Assembly: GCF_003574095.1 (NCBI RefSeq)
Contig: NZ_QWLA01000039.1
Coordinates: 1-32,596, forward strand
Reading direction: 5' to 3'
From: Calidithermus roseus
Lineage (GTDB): Bacteria; Deinococcota; Deinococci; Deinococcales; Thermaceae
DNA: 32,596 nucleotides
Both the position numbers and the translations under genes were made by a program. Positions 16,729 through 24,923 of the stretch are shown here, one piece after another. Under the pieces are notes generated by a model. It was given only the letters and a program-made list of their open reading frames with translations. It ran no database searches and had not been told where the DNA came from. How positions within the stretch are numbered: position 1 is the stretch's first letter; each line of letters starts with the position of its first letter.

Positions 16729-18549
16729 ATGGTAAATACCCTGCCCCGGCGTTCAGAGTTGCCCAGAGAACAGACCTGGAACATCGAAGCTCTTTTTGCC
16801 TCGAGCGAGGAGTGGCAGAGAGCCCTGGAAGCCGTGCTGGCCTCGGTGAGCGAGCTCGAGCCCTTCAAGGGGCGGTTGGGGGAGTCGGCGCAGGTGCTCT
16901 TGCAGGCGTTGCAGACTCGCGACCGGCTCCAGCTCGAGGCGGGCAAAGTGCTCATGTACGCCAGCCTCAACCACTCCACCGATGGCTCGGACCCCCTCTA
17001 CACCACCATGCTCACCCAGGCCAGGGCAGCTGTGGCCCGGCTGGGAGCGGCGGCGGCCTACATCGAGCCCGAAATCCTCGGCATCCCGGTGCAGCGCCTG
17101 GAGCAGTGGATGCAGGCCGAGCCGCAACTGGCGATCTACCGGCACTATTTCGAGGGTTTGCAGACCCGCAAGCCCTTCGTCCGCAGCGGCGAGGTCGAGG
17201 CTGTGCTGGCGGAGGTGAGCGACCCCCTGGCCGGACACAGCGCCACTGCGTCCGCCGCCACCAACGCCGACATGACTTTCAGACCCGTAGAGCACGCCGG
17301 GCAGACCTTCCCGCTAGCCCACGCCACGGTGGGCGAGCTGCTCATTCATCCTGAGCCCGCGGTGCGCAGGGCGGCCTGGGAGGCCTACGCCGATGGGCAC
17401 CTGGCCTTCAAGAACACCCTGGCCTCGACCCTACAGGGCAGCATCAAGGCCTACGCCTTCCAGGCCAGGACCCGTGGCTACAAGAGCAGCCTCGAGATGG
17501 CGCTCTCCGTGAGCCGCACCGTGGACAACATCCCCCGCGCGGTCTTCGACAACCTGCTGGCCATCTTCCAGGCCAACCTCCCCACCTGGCACCACTTCTG
17601 GCGGCTGCGCAGGAAGGCCATGGGCGGCAGACTGCACACCTACGACGTGCCCATCTACGACTCGCCCGTCCCCATCGCCCAAAGCCCCAAGGTCACCTTC
17701 AGCGAAGCCTGCGAGATCATCTGTCGGGGCATGGAGCCTTTGGGGAAGGAGTACGTCGAGCCCATGCGCCGAGGGTTGTTCGAGGAGCGCTGGGTGGACT
17801 GGGGCCAGAACCAGGGCAAGCGGGCCGGGGCCTACTCCTCGGGGGTGAAGGGCACCTTCCCCTACATCTTCATGAGCTGGAGCGACGACCTCTACTCCCT
17901 GAGCACCCTGGCTCACGAGCTAGGCCACTCCATGCACTCTTACTTCACCCGTAACACCCAGCCCATCATCTACGCCCGCTACAGCCTGTTCATCGCCGAG
18001 GTGGCCTCCAACTTCAACCAGGCCATGGTGCGCTCCATGCTGCTGCGCGAGGCCAAAGACCCCGCCTACCGGCTGGCGGTGCTCGAGGAGGCCTTCTCCA
18101 ACTTCCACCGCTACCTCTTCGTCATGCCCACCCTGGCCCGCTTCGAGCTCGAGCTCTACGAGCGCATCGAGCGGGGTGGGGCCATCACCGCGCCCTTCCT
18201 CATCGAGCGCCTGGCCGAACTCTTCAGCGAGGGCTATGGCGGCGAGGTAGAGATCGATAAAGAGCGGCTGGGCGCGGGCTGGATGAACTTCTCCCACCTC
18301 TACAGCCCCTTCTACGTCTACCAGTACGCCACCGGCATCGCCGCCGCCAACGCGCTGGCGCGGGACGTGCTCGAGCATGGTGAGTCCGCTGCCCGGCGCT
18401 ACCTGGACTTCCTCAAAGCGGGCGACTCGGTCTACCCCCTCGAGGCCCTCAAGATCGCCGGCATCGACATGACCAGCCCCGAACCGCTGGAGCGCGGCTT
18501 CGGGGTGCTCAGGAGCATGGTGGACGAGTTCGAGGCGCTGGTGAGCTGA
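16729..18549 (+). CDS. pepF: Oligoendopeptidase F (peptidase family M3)
   Basis: Cytosolic zinc metallopeptidase that hydrolyses short peptides, 606 aa, normal for PepF. Zinc ligands are H396 and H400 in AHELGHSMHSYF, with E397 as the catalytic base and E424 (FIAEVASNF) as the third ligand. The N-terminal helical region contains the PepF signature TWNIEALF. The C-terminus retains YSPFYVYQYATGIAAANALA, typical of M3B enzymes. The ATG at 16729 is fixed by TACAAT 6 nt upstream. It is a single gene divergent from the ModE-like/RNase H operon. Its stop lies only 22 bp from the stop of the convergent M8-like lipoprotein, leaving no room for a separate intrinsic terminator. Confidence 0.95.
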   Translation: MVNTLPRRSELPREQTWNIEALFASSEEWQRALEAVLASVSELEPFKGRLGESAQVLLQALQTRDRLQLEAGKVLMYASLNHSTDGSDPLYTTMLTQARAAVARLGAAAAYIEPEILGIPVQRLEQWMQAEPQLAIYRHYFEGLQTRKPFVRSGEVEAVLAEVSDPLAGHSATASAATNADMTFRPVEHAGQTFPLAHATVGELLIHPEPAVRRAAWEAYADGHLAFKNTLASTLQGSIKAYAFQARTRGYKSSLEMALSVSRTVDNIPRAVFDNLLAIFQANLPTWHHFWRLRRKAMGGRLHTYDVPIYDSPVPIAQSPKVTFSEACEIICRGMEPLGKEYVEPMRRGLFEERWVDWGQNQGKRAGAYSSGVKGTFPYIFMSWSDDLYSLSTLAHELGHSMHSYFTRNTQPIIYARYSLFIAEVASNFNQAMVRSMLLREAKDPAYRLAVLEEAFSNFHRYLFVMPTLARFELELYERIERGGAITAPFLIERLAELFSEGYGGEVEIDKERLGAGWMNFSHLYSPFYVYQYATGIAAANALARDVLEHGESAARRYLDFLKAGDSVYPLEALKIAGIDMTSPEPLERGFGVLRSMVDEFEALVS

Positions 18550-18571
18550 ACCCGTGAACCCGTATGCAATG

Positions 18572-19411
18572 CTAGCGGCTGCCTTTGGGCTTGATCAGGA
18601 TGATGTTGAGCGGGGTCTTGCTGGCGGACATGGGCGCAGGACCGGGCAGGGTGTAGGGGTCGGCGGCGCTGTAGTTGACGCTGTAGCCGAGGTCTTCCAT
18701 CGAGCCGATGGTGACCTTGCTCAAAGGGTTGGCTCCGCTGTCGAGGAAGCCAGTCATGATCTCGTTGTTGAAGACGCTCTCGCGCCAGTGGCTATCGCGG
18801 GTTCCAGACCCGCCGGTGTTTTCGACGGGCACGTTGCCGCTGCCGCCCAGGGCCTGCCACTCGCGCACCGCGTTGGTGCCAAGGAAGGTCGGGTTAGGGG
18901 TGCCTGCGCCTGAGAGCAGGCTGCGGTTATAGTTCCATAGCGTGCCAATCCCCAGCACGTGGCCCATCTCGTGGAAGATGACCTCGTCGAGTTGACCGCT
19001 GGCCTCGAGGCTCGCCAGGTCGGCGGAGTCGAACTCCATGATGCCGTAGACGGTGAGGTCGTTGGAGTTTCGGGTCAGGCATGGCCCCGCATAGCCCAGG
19101 ATGCCCCCGGGCCCGTCGATGGAGACCACCGCCGCGTCGATGAGGATGTCATCGACTGAGCCGCTGAAGGCGGGGAAGCCGCTGGCGCAGGCGTTGGCTG
19201 GGAAGTTGAGGTTGATGCTGGCGAAGCCCTGGGTGATGACCTGCTGCCACCGGGCCGCTGCTGCGTTGAAGGCGACTTGCTGGCTGGGGGTGGGGGTGCC
19301 GGTGAAGCGCAGGGTGATGTCGTAGGGGTCGCCAGAAGGGGGGGTTTGCGGACAGGCGGTGAGCACCAGTACCAGACCAATACCGAGAAGCACCAGCGGA
19401 ATGCGCTTCAT
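18572..19411 (-). CDS. Leishmanolysin-like (M8-type) metalloprotease lipoprotein
   Basis: A 279-aa secreted lipoprotein. The signal peptide ends in the lipobox LTAC, with lipidated C20, followed by a short Pro/Ser/Gly linker. The zinc motif is HEMGHVLGIGTLW (H147, E148, H151), then the distal ligand H208 in DSHWRES and the Met-turn EIMTG (M219). HExxH, a distant GSH/DSHW histidine and ElMTG are the layout of metzincin family M8 (leishmanolysin), which is best known in eukaryotes. It probably sits on the outer face of the membrane and degrades proteins there. The start is supported by AGGAGGAG just upstream. It lies 68 bp downstream of the Lrp gene on the same strand, but a likely terminator and own promoter separate them. 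Confidence 0.85.
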   Translation of the reverse strand: MKRIPLVLLGIGLVLVLTACPQTPPSGDPYDITLRFTGTPTPSQQVAFNAAAARWQQVITQGFASINLNFPANACASGFPAFSGSVDDILIDAAVVSIDGPGGILGYAGPCLTRNSNDLTVYGIMEFDSADLASLEASGQLDEVIFHEMGHVLGIGTLWNYNRSLLSGAGTPNPTFLGTNAVREWQALGGSGNVPVENTGGSGTRDSHWRESVFNNEIMTGFLDSGANPLSKVTIGSMEDLGYSVNYSAADPYTLPGPAPMSASKTPLNIILIKPKGSR

Positions 19412-19437
19412 TGGCTCCTCCTCATGCTAAGGATAGC

Positions 19438-19472
19438 AAAAACCTCAAATGGGTCATGAGGGAGGCTTTGAG
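19438..19472 (-). terminator. Possible intrinsic terminator of the Lrp gene
   Basis: On the minus strand CTCAAA (19472-19467) can pair with TTTGAG (19449-19444) around a 17-nt loop, followed by GG and TTTTT. The stem is short and the loop large, so this is a weak call. A possible -10 (TATCCT) for the next gene follows directly. Confidence 0.3.
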
Positions 19473-19479
19473 TTCTTCT

Positions 19480-19950
19480 TCAGCGCTTGAGGTTCTCGAG
19501 ATCGAAACTGGTTTTGATGATGGGGCTCGAGAGCACCACCGCGGTGCGGGTGCCGCCGAAGGTGCCCAGCCGCTGGATGATTTCCTGAAGGTGCTGCACC
19601 GAGCGGGCCACCACCCGCATGACGTAGGAGGAATCGCCGGTCACGAAGTAGCTCTCGCGGATTTCGGGGGTCTGCTCGCAAAAAGCCAGGACCTGCGGGT
19701 AGCGGCTGGGCGGGGCCGAGAGTTCGATGAGGGCGGTGATGCCATAGCCCAGGGCCTCGAAGTTCAGCCGTACCCCGTAGCCCTCGATGATTCCGGCGTC
19801 CTCGAGCCGCCGCACCCGCTCGGTCACGGCGGGCACACTCAGGCCCACCCGGCGGCTGAGCTCGCTGTAGGACAGCCGGCCATCCTGCTGCAACTCGCGC
19901 AGGATGGCCAGATTGGTGGCGTCGAGGAGCTTGCTTGAATCGTAAGGCAC
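19480..19950 (-). CDS. Lrp/AsnC-family transcriptional regulator
   Basis: A 156-aa protein with the Lrp layout: an N-terminal winged HTH (residues ~8-55, LDATNLAILRELQQDGRLSYSELSRRVGLS, VTERVRRLEDAGII) and a C-terminal RAM ligand domain (~68-145, with the GDSSYVMRVV segment). It is divergent from alanine dehydrogenase, the usual arrangement for an alanine- or amino-acid-responsive Lrp that activates ald. The start is GTG at 19950, with a consensus TATAAT 7 nt upstream, so it is leaderless. An imperfect palindrome with CTAAC/GTTAG arms (19965-19986) lies just upstream of that -10 and could be its binding site, allowing autoregulation. The effector is inferred from context only. Confidence 0.9.
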   Translation of the reverse strand: MPYDSSKLLDATNLAILRELQQDGRLSYSELSRRVGLSVPAVTERVRRLEDAGIIEGYGVRLNFEALGYGITALIELSAPPSRYPQVLAFCEQTPEIRESYFVTGDSSYVMRVVARSVQHLQEIIQRLGTFGGTRTAVVLSSPIIKTSFDLENLKR

Positions 19951-19957
19951 GAGGGGA

Positions 19958-19963
19958 ATTATA
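19958..19963 (-). promoter_or_regulatory. Consensus -10 box (TATAAT) for the Lrp gene, leaderless
   Basis: A perfect TATAAT on the minus strand ends 7 nt before the GTG start at 19950. Confidence 0.65.
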
Positions 19964-19964
19964 C

Positions 19965-19986
19965 CTAACGATCTAAACCGAGTTAG
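19965..19986. promoter_or_regulatory. Candidate Lrp operator, CTAAC-12 nt-GTTAG
   Basis: Inverted arms CTAAC (19965-19969) and GTTAG (19982-19986) sit between the -10 of the Lrp gene and the ald promoter. Lrp-family proteins often bind degenerate ~15-22 bp palindromes in such divergent spaces. The call rests on position and symmetry only. Confidence 0.35.
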
Positions 19987-20008
19987 CCCAATTCACGGAT
20001 CTTCTGCA

Positions 20009-20037
20009 TTCAAAACCGCGATATCGGGCTCTAAACT
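20009..20037 (+). promoter_or_regulatory. Promoter of ald (TTCAAA-17-TAAACT)
   Basis: TTCAAA at 20009-20014 and TAAACT at 20032-20037 are separated by 17 bp. Transcription would start near 20044, giving a short leader with the Shine-Dalgarno GAGGAGGA (20049-20056). Thus ald is a leadered gene, unlike its divergent regulator. Confidence 0.5.
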
Positions 20038-20060
20038 CTAGGAAAAACGAGGAGGAAGCT

Positions 20061-21167
20061 ATGATTGTCGGAGTGCCCAAGGAGATTAAGACCCTGGAAA
20101 ACCGCGTTGCCCTTACCCCTGGCGGCGTGGAAAGCCTGGTGCGGCGGGGGCACAGGGTGCTGGTGCAGCGAGGCGCTGGGGTGGGTTCGGGCCTTTCTGA
20201 TGCGGAATACGAGGCTGCCGGGGCTCAGATGGTCTCGGCTGAGGAGGCCTGGGCTGCTCAGATCGTGGTCAAGGTCAAGGAGCCCATCGCCGAAGAGTAC
20301 AAGTACTTGCGCAAGGATTTGCTGCTGTACACCTACCTCCACCTGGCTGCCGATGAGCCCTTGACGCGGGCTTTGCTGGCGGGTGGGACCACTGCCATCG
20401 CCTACGAGACGGTACAGCTCGAGGACGGCTCCCTGCCCCTCCTGACGCCCATGAGCGAGGTGGCCGGGCGCATGGCGCCCCAGGTGGGCGCGGCGGCGCT
20501 CGAGAAACCCCACGGCGGGCGTGGCGTGCTGCTGGGTGGGGTGCCTGGCGTGGCTCCGGCCAGCGTGGTGATCATCGGCGGGGGCGTGGTGGGCACCAAC
20601 GCCGCCAAGATTGCCCTGGGCATGGGTGCCCAGGTGACCATCCTGGACGTCTCCAAACCCCGACTGCAATACCTCGACGATGTCTTCGGCGGGCGCGTCA
20701 TCACCCTGGCTTCTACCGAGGCCAACATCAAGAAATCCATTCAGCACGCTGATCTCCTGATCGGTGCGGTGCTCATTCCCGGTGCCAAGGCTCCCAAGCT
20801 GGTCAGGCGCGACATGCTGCCTACCATGAAGGAAGGCTCGGTCATCGTGGACGTGGCGGTAGACCAGGGCGGCTGTGTAGAGACCATTCGCCCCACCACC
20901 CACAAAGACCCCACTTACGTGGTGGACGGCGTGGTGCACTATGGCGTCGCCAACATGCCCGGCGCCGTCCCCCGCACCAGCACCTTCGCGCTGACCAACG
21001 AGACCCTGCCCTACCTGCTGCAACTGGCCGAGGAGGGCCTCGACGCCCTGCGCCACAACGCCGCTTTGCGCAGGGGCCTCAACACCCACCAGGGCAAGCT
21101 CACCTACAAAGGCGTGGCCGAGGCTTTTGGCTTGCCCTATACGCCTGCGGAAGAGGCGCTGGCCTAA
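20061..21167 (+). CDS. ald: Alanine dehydrogenase
   Basis: NAD-dependent reversible oxidative deamination of L-alanine to pyruvate and ammonia, 368 aa. The N-terminus ([20 protein letters not shown]) carries the pyruvate-binding R15. K73 (VKVKEP) and H94 (TYLHLAA) match the catalytic Lys and His of known enzymes. The Rossmann nucleotide site is [14 protein letters not shown] (~169-182) with D198 (TILDVSK) for the NAD ribose. A strong GAGGAGGA lies 4 nt before the ATG. It is divergent from an Lrp-family regulator across 110 bp containing a candidate operator, so expression probably responds to alanine or leucine. Its stop overlaps the stop of the convergent HTH gene by 4 bp. Confidence 0.97.
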   Translation: MIVGVPKEIKTLENRVALTPGGVESLVRRGHRVLVQRGAGVGSGLSDAEYEAAGAQMVSAEEAWAAQIVVKVKEPIAEEYKYLRKDLLLYTYLHLAADEPLTRALLAGGTTAIAYETVQLEDGSLPLLTPMSEVAGRMAPQVGAAALEKPHGGRGVLLGGVPGVAPASVVIIGGGVVGTNAAKIALGMGAQVTILDVSKPRLQYLDDVFGGRVITLASTEANIKKSIQHADLLIGAVLIPGAKAPKLVRRDMLPTMKEGSVIVDVAVDQGGCVETIRPTTHKDPTYVVDGVVHYGVANMPGAVPRTSTFALTNETLPYLLQLAEEGLDALRHNAALRRGLNTHQGKLTYKGVAEAFGLPYTPAEEALA

Positions 21168-21811
21168 TTGCCATCCGGATGCGGGGCCATGCCCAGGTGC
21201 AGCACGTAGCGCTCGGGCCCCTGGCGCTTGTGGTAGCGCTGGAAGAGCTCCCAGAGTTCGTTTTGTAGGGTCTTGGCATCCTCGCGGGTGAGGTGCAGTC
21301 CGGCAGTCCACAGGCTGAGCACGGCAGGCTCGTCCTTATCGAGGACCTTTGGGCGTACCTTCTCGTGGCTCGAGCCGAAGATCATCAGACCGTGCTCGTT
21401 GAGGTAGACCATCAGATGGTCGCGGTACTTCGGCAGTTTGCGGGTGCGCTCTAGGCCCTCCTGCAACTGCCGCGACCAGAACACCGCGCTCTCGAGGTCC
21501 TCGAGCATGCGGGGTGGGATCAGCTCGAGGGGCACCTTGAAGCCTAGCGCAGTGGCCCGGTAGCGCTTGATGGGCCGCCCGCGCCGGGCTTCCAGGCTCA
21601 CGACCTCGAGCAGTCCCGCCTCCACCATCTGCTCGACCCGGTAGTGCAGCGTCTGCAAGGGCACCTTGAGGATTTCGGCGGCCTCCTTGACCGACAGCTC
21701 GGCTTTCATGAACGGCTTGAGCCACAAAGCGATGTCGGGATCGGCCAGGATGCGTGCTGCCAGGGGGTTCCTGACCTCGAGCATCGAGGGGATTTCCACA
21801 GTCGCAGTCAT
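21164..21811 (-). CDS. Winged-helix transcriptional regulator (ArsR-like HTH)
   Basis: A 215-aa protein with an ArsR-like winged HTH at ~38-95 ([31 protein letters not shown], with the wing [12 protein letters not shown]). The remaining ~120 residues form an alpha/beta C-terminal region I cannot assign ([42 protein letters not shown]). It is divergent from an MFS transporter over a 100-bp region and probably controls it, in the common regulator/efflux arrangement (inference). The ATG at 21811 is supported by TAGAGT 6 nt upstream. That -10 lies in a short direct repeat, TAGAGTAGAGT. The 3' end shares 4 bp with the end of ald. Confidence 0.85.
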   Translation of the reverse strand: MTATVEIPSMLEVRNPLAARILADPDIALWLKPFMKAELSVKEAAEILKVPLQTLHYRVEQMVEAGLLEVVSLEARRGRPIKRYRATALGFKVPLELIPPRMLEDLESAVFWSRQLQEGLERTRKLPKYRDHLMVYLNEHGLMIFGSSHEKVRPKVLDKDEPAVLSLWTAGLHLTREDAKTLQNELWELFQRYHKRQGPERYVLHLGMAPHPDGN

Positions 21812-21817
21812 GTTCTT

Positions 21818-21823
21818 ACTCTA
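21818..21823 (-). promoter_or_regulatory. -10 box (TAGAGT) for the HTH regulator, leaderless
   Basis: TAGAGT ends 6 nt before the ATG at 21811. A second overlapping copy lies immediately upstream. Confidence 0.5.
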
Positions 21824-21860
21824 CTCTACGTGCTGGCTTTTGATCCGAGTAGAAGGCCAC

Positions 21861-21866
21861 TAACCT
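21861..21866 (+). promoter_or_regulatory. -10 box (TAACCT) for the MFS gene
   Basis: TAACCT directly abuts the ATG at 21867, so that ATG would fall upstream of the transcription start. This favours the next in-frame ATG at 21912 and a leader of about 40 nt. Confidence 0.4.
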
Positions 21867-21911
21867 ATGGCACGTCCGGGCACTGTCGAGGGCGCCTGCG
21901 TCTGGGTTCGT

Positions 21912-23288
21912 ATGCGGAATTTTAGAGCACCCACCGGTCTTCCCGGATTCACCCTGGTGGCCTTGGGGCAACTGGTCTCCATCCTGGGCTCCGAGATGAG
22001 CCAGTTTGGGCTGATGCTGTGGGCCTACGAGCAGACCGGCCTGGCGACCTCGCTGGCCCTGCTCGGCTTCTTCCATTTCCTGCACCTGATCGTGGTCTCG
22101 CCCTTCGCCGGAGCGCTCGTCGATCGCAGCCACCGCAAGCTGATGATGATGCTCTCCGACTTGGGTTCGGCTTTCGCCACCCTGATGGTCTTCGGGCTCT
22201 ACCTCGGCGGGAGCCTGCAAATCTGGCACCTCTACCTGGCCGCGGCCATCACCGGAGCTTTCCACGCCTTCCAGTGGCCCGCCTTCTCGGCGGCCATCAG
22301 CACCATGGTGCCCAAGGAGCACTATGGGCGGGCCAACGGCCTGATGGCCCTCAGCGAGTCGGTGGCGGGGATTGGCGCGCCCATCCTGGCGGCGGTCCTC
22401 TACGGCCTGATCGGCGTTGGAGGGCTTTTGGCCATCGATTTGGTGAGCTTCTTGGTGGCCCTGGCTGCCCTGCTGGCGGTGAAGGTGCCTCAGCCCAGGC
22501 AGAGCGCGGCGGGACTCGAGGGCCGGGGGAACCTGCTGCAAGAGGCAGCCTACGGTTTTCGCTACATCTTCGCCCGGCCAAGCCTTCTGGGCTTGCAGAC
22601 GACCTTCCTCCTGCTCAACCTCTTCGCCACCTTTGGCCAGTCGGTTCTGCCGGCCATGATCTTGAGCCGCACCGCCAACGACGAAACCGTGCTGGGCATC
22701 GTCCGCACTGCCGCCGGGATTGGAGGGGTGCTGGGCGGTCTGCTGCTTTCGACCTGGGGCGGCCCCAGGCGCAAAGTGCATGGCGTGTTGCTGGGGATGG
22801 TGGTCTCGAGCCTCTCCGGCAGCGTGCTGATGGGGCTGGGGCAGGGCGTGGCGGTGTGGGCGCTGGCCAGCTTCATCGCTCTGATGACTATTCCCATCCT
22901 CAACGGCTCCAACCAGGCCATCTGGCAAGCGAAGGTACCCCCGGACGTGCAGGGCAAGGTCTTCTCGGCCCGGCGCATGATCGCCTGGGTTGCCAACCCC
23001 CTCGCCATGCTGCTGGCGGGCCCGGTGGCCGATGAGCTCATGACCCCGGCCATGATGCCCGGAGGGGCGCTGGCGGGCACCTTCGGCGGCCTGGTGGGCA
23101 CGGGACCGGGCGCAGGCATCGCCCTGATGCTGGTGTTCACCGGCATCCTAGGCGCGCTGGTGGGCCTGGGAGGCTACCTATTCCCGGCGGTGCGTGACGC
23201 CGAAAGCTTGTTGCCCGACCACAACCACTCCCCGCCCGCCGACGAAGTCTCGGCCTCGCTCGAGGCCCCCGCCGCCCCGGCCCTCTGA
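21912..23288 (+). CDS. MFS transporter (MefA-like efflux family)
   Basis: A 458-aa membrane protein with about 12 hydrophobic segments, resembling MFS_3/macrolide-efflux-type exporters. The N-terminus LVALGQLVSILGSEMSQFGLMLWAYEQTG and the loop GALVDRSHRKLMMMLSD (motif A, between TM2 and TM3) are typical. The substrate is unknown. The start at 21912 (MRNFRAPTGLPGFTLVALGQ) is preferred over 21867. It matches the usual family N-terminus, and the putative -10 (21861-21866) would place the transcription start after the first ATG. It is divergent from the ArsR-like HTH gene, its likely regulator. A hydrophilic Pro/Ala-rich tail ends the protein. Confidence 0.87.
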   Translation: MRNFRAPTGLPGFTLVALGQLVSILGSEMSQFGLMLWAYEQTGLATSLALLGFFHFLHLIVVSPFAGALVDRSHRKLMMMLSDLGSAFATLMVFGLYLGGSLQIWHLYLAAAITGAFHAFQWPAFSAAISTMVPKEHYGRANGLMALSESVAGIGAPILAAVLYGLIGVGGLLAIDLVSFLVALAALLAVKVPQPRQSAAGLEGRGNLLQEAAYGFRYIFARPSLLGLQTTFLLLNLFATFGQSVLPAMILSRTANDETVLGIVRTAAGIGGVLGGLLLSTWGGPRRKVHGVLLGMVVSSLSGSVLMGLGQGVAVWALASFIALMTIPILNGSNQAIWQAKVPPDVQGKVFSARRMIAWVANPLAMLLAGPVADELMTPAMMPGGALAGTFGGLVGTGPGAGIALMLVFTGILGALVGLGGYLFPAVRDAESLLPDHNHSPPADEVSASLEAPAAPAL

Positions 23289-23360
23289 AGCCTCCGGCCT
23301 GCTCGAGCATGCGGTATCCCAATTGCTCCCGGCCCATTATGCTTCTACCGTATTAGCGGC

Positions 23361-23366
23361 TAAACT
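23361..23366 (+). promoter_or_regulatory. -10 box (TAAACT) for the DUF72 gene, leaderless
   Basis: TAAACT ends 6 nt before the GTG at 23373. Confidence 0.55.
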
Positions 23367-23372
23367 ATAGGG

Positions 23373-24176
23373 GTGGAACTCTACTTGGGCACTGGCGGTT
23401 ATTCCAACGAGGACTGGGTGGGCCTGATTTACCCACCCGAGGCCAAAAAAGACCAGTGGCTCTCCATCTACGCCCAACACTACAATGCCGTCGAGCTCAA
23501 CTCTTCCTTCTACAACATCCCCGGCGTGCGGGCTTTCGAGGGCATGCTGAAGAAGAGCGGAGGCCGGGTGCACTGGAGCGTGAAGATTCACCAGAGCATG
23601 ACCCACGAACTCAACGCCACCGACGAGGACTACAAACGCCTGTTCGAGTCGGTGGCTCCGCTGCGCAATGCGGGTGTGCTGGGGCCTTTTTTGGCCCAGT
23701 TTCCCCAGCGTTTCCACCGCACCCCCGAAAACCGCAAGTACTTCGCAGCCCTGGCCGAGCGCTTCCGCGACCGGGCCCTGGCGCCGGGCGGCTTGGCCGT
23801 GGAGTTTCGCCACCACTCCTGGGATAACGACGAGGTGCGCGAAGCCTTCAAGAAAGCGGGATTAATCTGGGTCAGCACCGATTATCCCCCGCTGCCGGGC
23901 CTGCCCAAAAACCAGCTCCACGTCACCGGCGAGATCGTCTACGTGCGGCTCTCTGGGCGCAACAAGGAGAAATGGTACGAGGGCAAGGACCAGGCCGAGC
24001 GCCACGACTACCGCTACAGCCGGGAGGAACTGGCCTTCTGGGTGCAGTCGCTGGCCGAGGCCCGCGAGCAGGAGGACATCACCCAGGCGTGGTTCATCTT
24101 CAACAACACCACCAAGGGGCACGCCCTGGAGAACCTGCGGATGTTGCGGGAACTGCTGGGGGAAGCCGGACTGTAG
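23373..24176 (+). CDS. DUF72 (YecE-like) TIM-barrel protein
   Basis: A 267-aa cytosolic protein of the DUF72 family, a TIM-barrel fold of unknown biochemical role. Recognisable blocks are LYLGTGGYSNEDWVGLIYPP (N-terminal), NAVELNSSFYNIP, GPFLAQFPQRFHRTPENRKYF, LAVEFRHHSWDN, the segment VYVRLSGRN, and the C-terminal FNNTTKGHALENLRML. The start is GTG at 23373, with TAAACT 6 nt upstream and no ribosome site, so it is leaderless. It is a single gene 84 bp after the MFS gene. Its stop is 4 bp from the stop of the convergent NlpC/P60 gene. No function is claimed. Confidence 0.9.
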   Translation: MELYLGTGGYSNEDWVGLIYPPEAKKDQWLSIYAQHYNAVELNSSFYNIPGVRAFEGMLKKSGGRVHWSVKIHQSMTHELNATDEDYKRLFESVAPLRNAGVLGPFLAQFPQRFHRTPENRKYFAALAERFRDRALAPGGLAVEFRHHSWDNDEVREAFKKAGLIWVSTDYPPLPGLPKNQLHVTGEIVYVRLSGRNKEKWYEGKDQAERHDYRYSREELAFWVQSLAEAREQEDITQAWFIFNNTTKGHALENLRMLRELLGEAGL

Positions 24177-24180
24177 GAGA

Positions 24181-24876
24181 CTACCTCGCCAGCGCTTGGG
24201 CCAGGTCAGGGCGTCGGGCTCCCCTGTAGGTCTTCTGGTAATAGGGCGTGGAGAGCCCCTCGATCACCACCCGGCTGGCGTAGCTGTTGGCGTGCGCGAA
24301 GACGCCCCGGCCTAAGTAGATGCCCACGTGGTCGATCTCCTTGCCGCCGAAGCTGAAGAAGATCAGGTCGCCCTGGCGCAATTCGCCCGTGACCTCGGGC
24401 AGGGCGGCGTACTGCTCGCGGCTGGTGCGGGGCAGGCGCACGCCGATATCGGCATACACGCGCTGGACGAAGGCCGAGCAGTCGAGGGTGCTGTCGGAGT
24501 TAGCGCCGTACTTGTAGACCAGGCCCAGGTACTTGAGGATGGCGGGCATCAGGGGGTGGTTGGGGTCGTACTCGAGCGCGCTGGGCTCGTCAGGCTTGGG
24601 CGTGGGCTGCGCGGTGGGTTCGGCGGCCTTTGCTTCCTCAGAACGCAGCCTGAGCACCTGGCCCACAGAAAGCGTCGGGGGGTTGAGCCCGTTGAGCGTG
24701 ACCAGCACCTCGACGGTGGTGCCGAAGCGGCGGGCGATGGAGTAGAGGGTATCGCCGCGCTGGACGGTATAGGTGGCCTGCGAGGGGGGAGGGGTGGTGT
24801 TCTCCTGAGCCAAGATGAAAGCCTGAGTACACAGTGCCGCGCCCAGGAGCCAGGGGAGCAGGGCTTTGGCTTTCAT
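24181..24876 (-). CDS. Secreted LysM-NlpC/P60 peptidoglycan endopeptidase
   Basis: A 231-aa cell-wall hydrolase. The signal peptide (residues 1-24) ends near LAQ. One LysM domain at ~36-79 (YTVQRGDTLYSIARRFGTTVEVLVTLNGLN) binds glycan. A Pro/Glu linker leads to an NlpC/P60 cysteine peptidase (~108-225) with C133 (LDCSAFVQ), H183 (DHVGIYLG) and H195 (FAHANS). It should cut stem peptides in the envelope. The start is the ATG at 24876 rather than the preceding TTG at 24879, because TACACT lies 7 nt upstream. It is 47 bp downstream of the antiporter gene on the same strand but has its own -10. It may remodel the wall together with the LCP protein, though they are not linked. Confidence 0.93.
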   Translation of the reverse strand: MKAKALLPWLLGAALCTQAFILAQENTTPPPSQATYTVQRGDTLYSIARRFGTTVEVLVTLNGLNPPTLSVGQVLRLRSEEAKAAEPTAQPTPKPDEPSALEYDPNHPLMPAILKYLGLVYKYGANSDSTLDCSAFVQRVYADIGVRLPRTSREQYAALPEVTGELRQGDLIFFSFGGKEIDHVGIYLGRGVFAHANSYASRVVIEGLSTPYYQKTYRGARRPDLAQALAR

Positions 24877-24883
24877 CAAGCCG

Positions 24884-24889
24884 AGTGTA
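24884..24889 (-). promoter_or_regulatory. -10 box (TACACT) for the NlpC/P60 gene, leaderless
   Basis: TACACT on the minus strand ends 7 nt before the ATG at 24876. Confidence 0.5.
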
Positions 24890-24923
24890 GCATAGCCTCT
24901 GCACTCCCCACCTGAAATTTGCT

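Noticed and set aside
20031..21311. 426-codon minus-strand frame across ald
   Set aside because: It runs antisense through ald, its promoter and part of the HTH gene. No protein features.
21816..22928. 370-codon minus-strand frame opposite the MFS gene
   Set aside because: Gln/His/Gly-rich antisense of transmembrane segments, a typical shadow.
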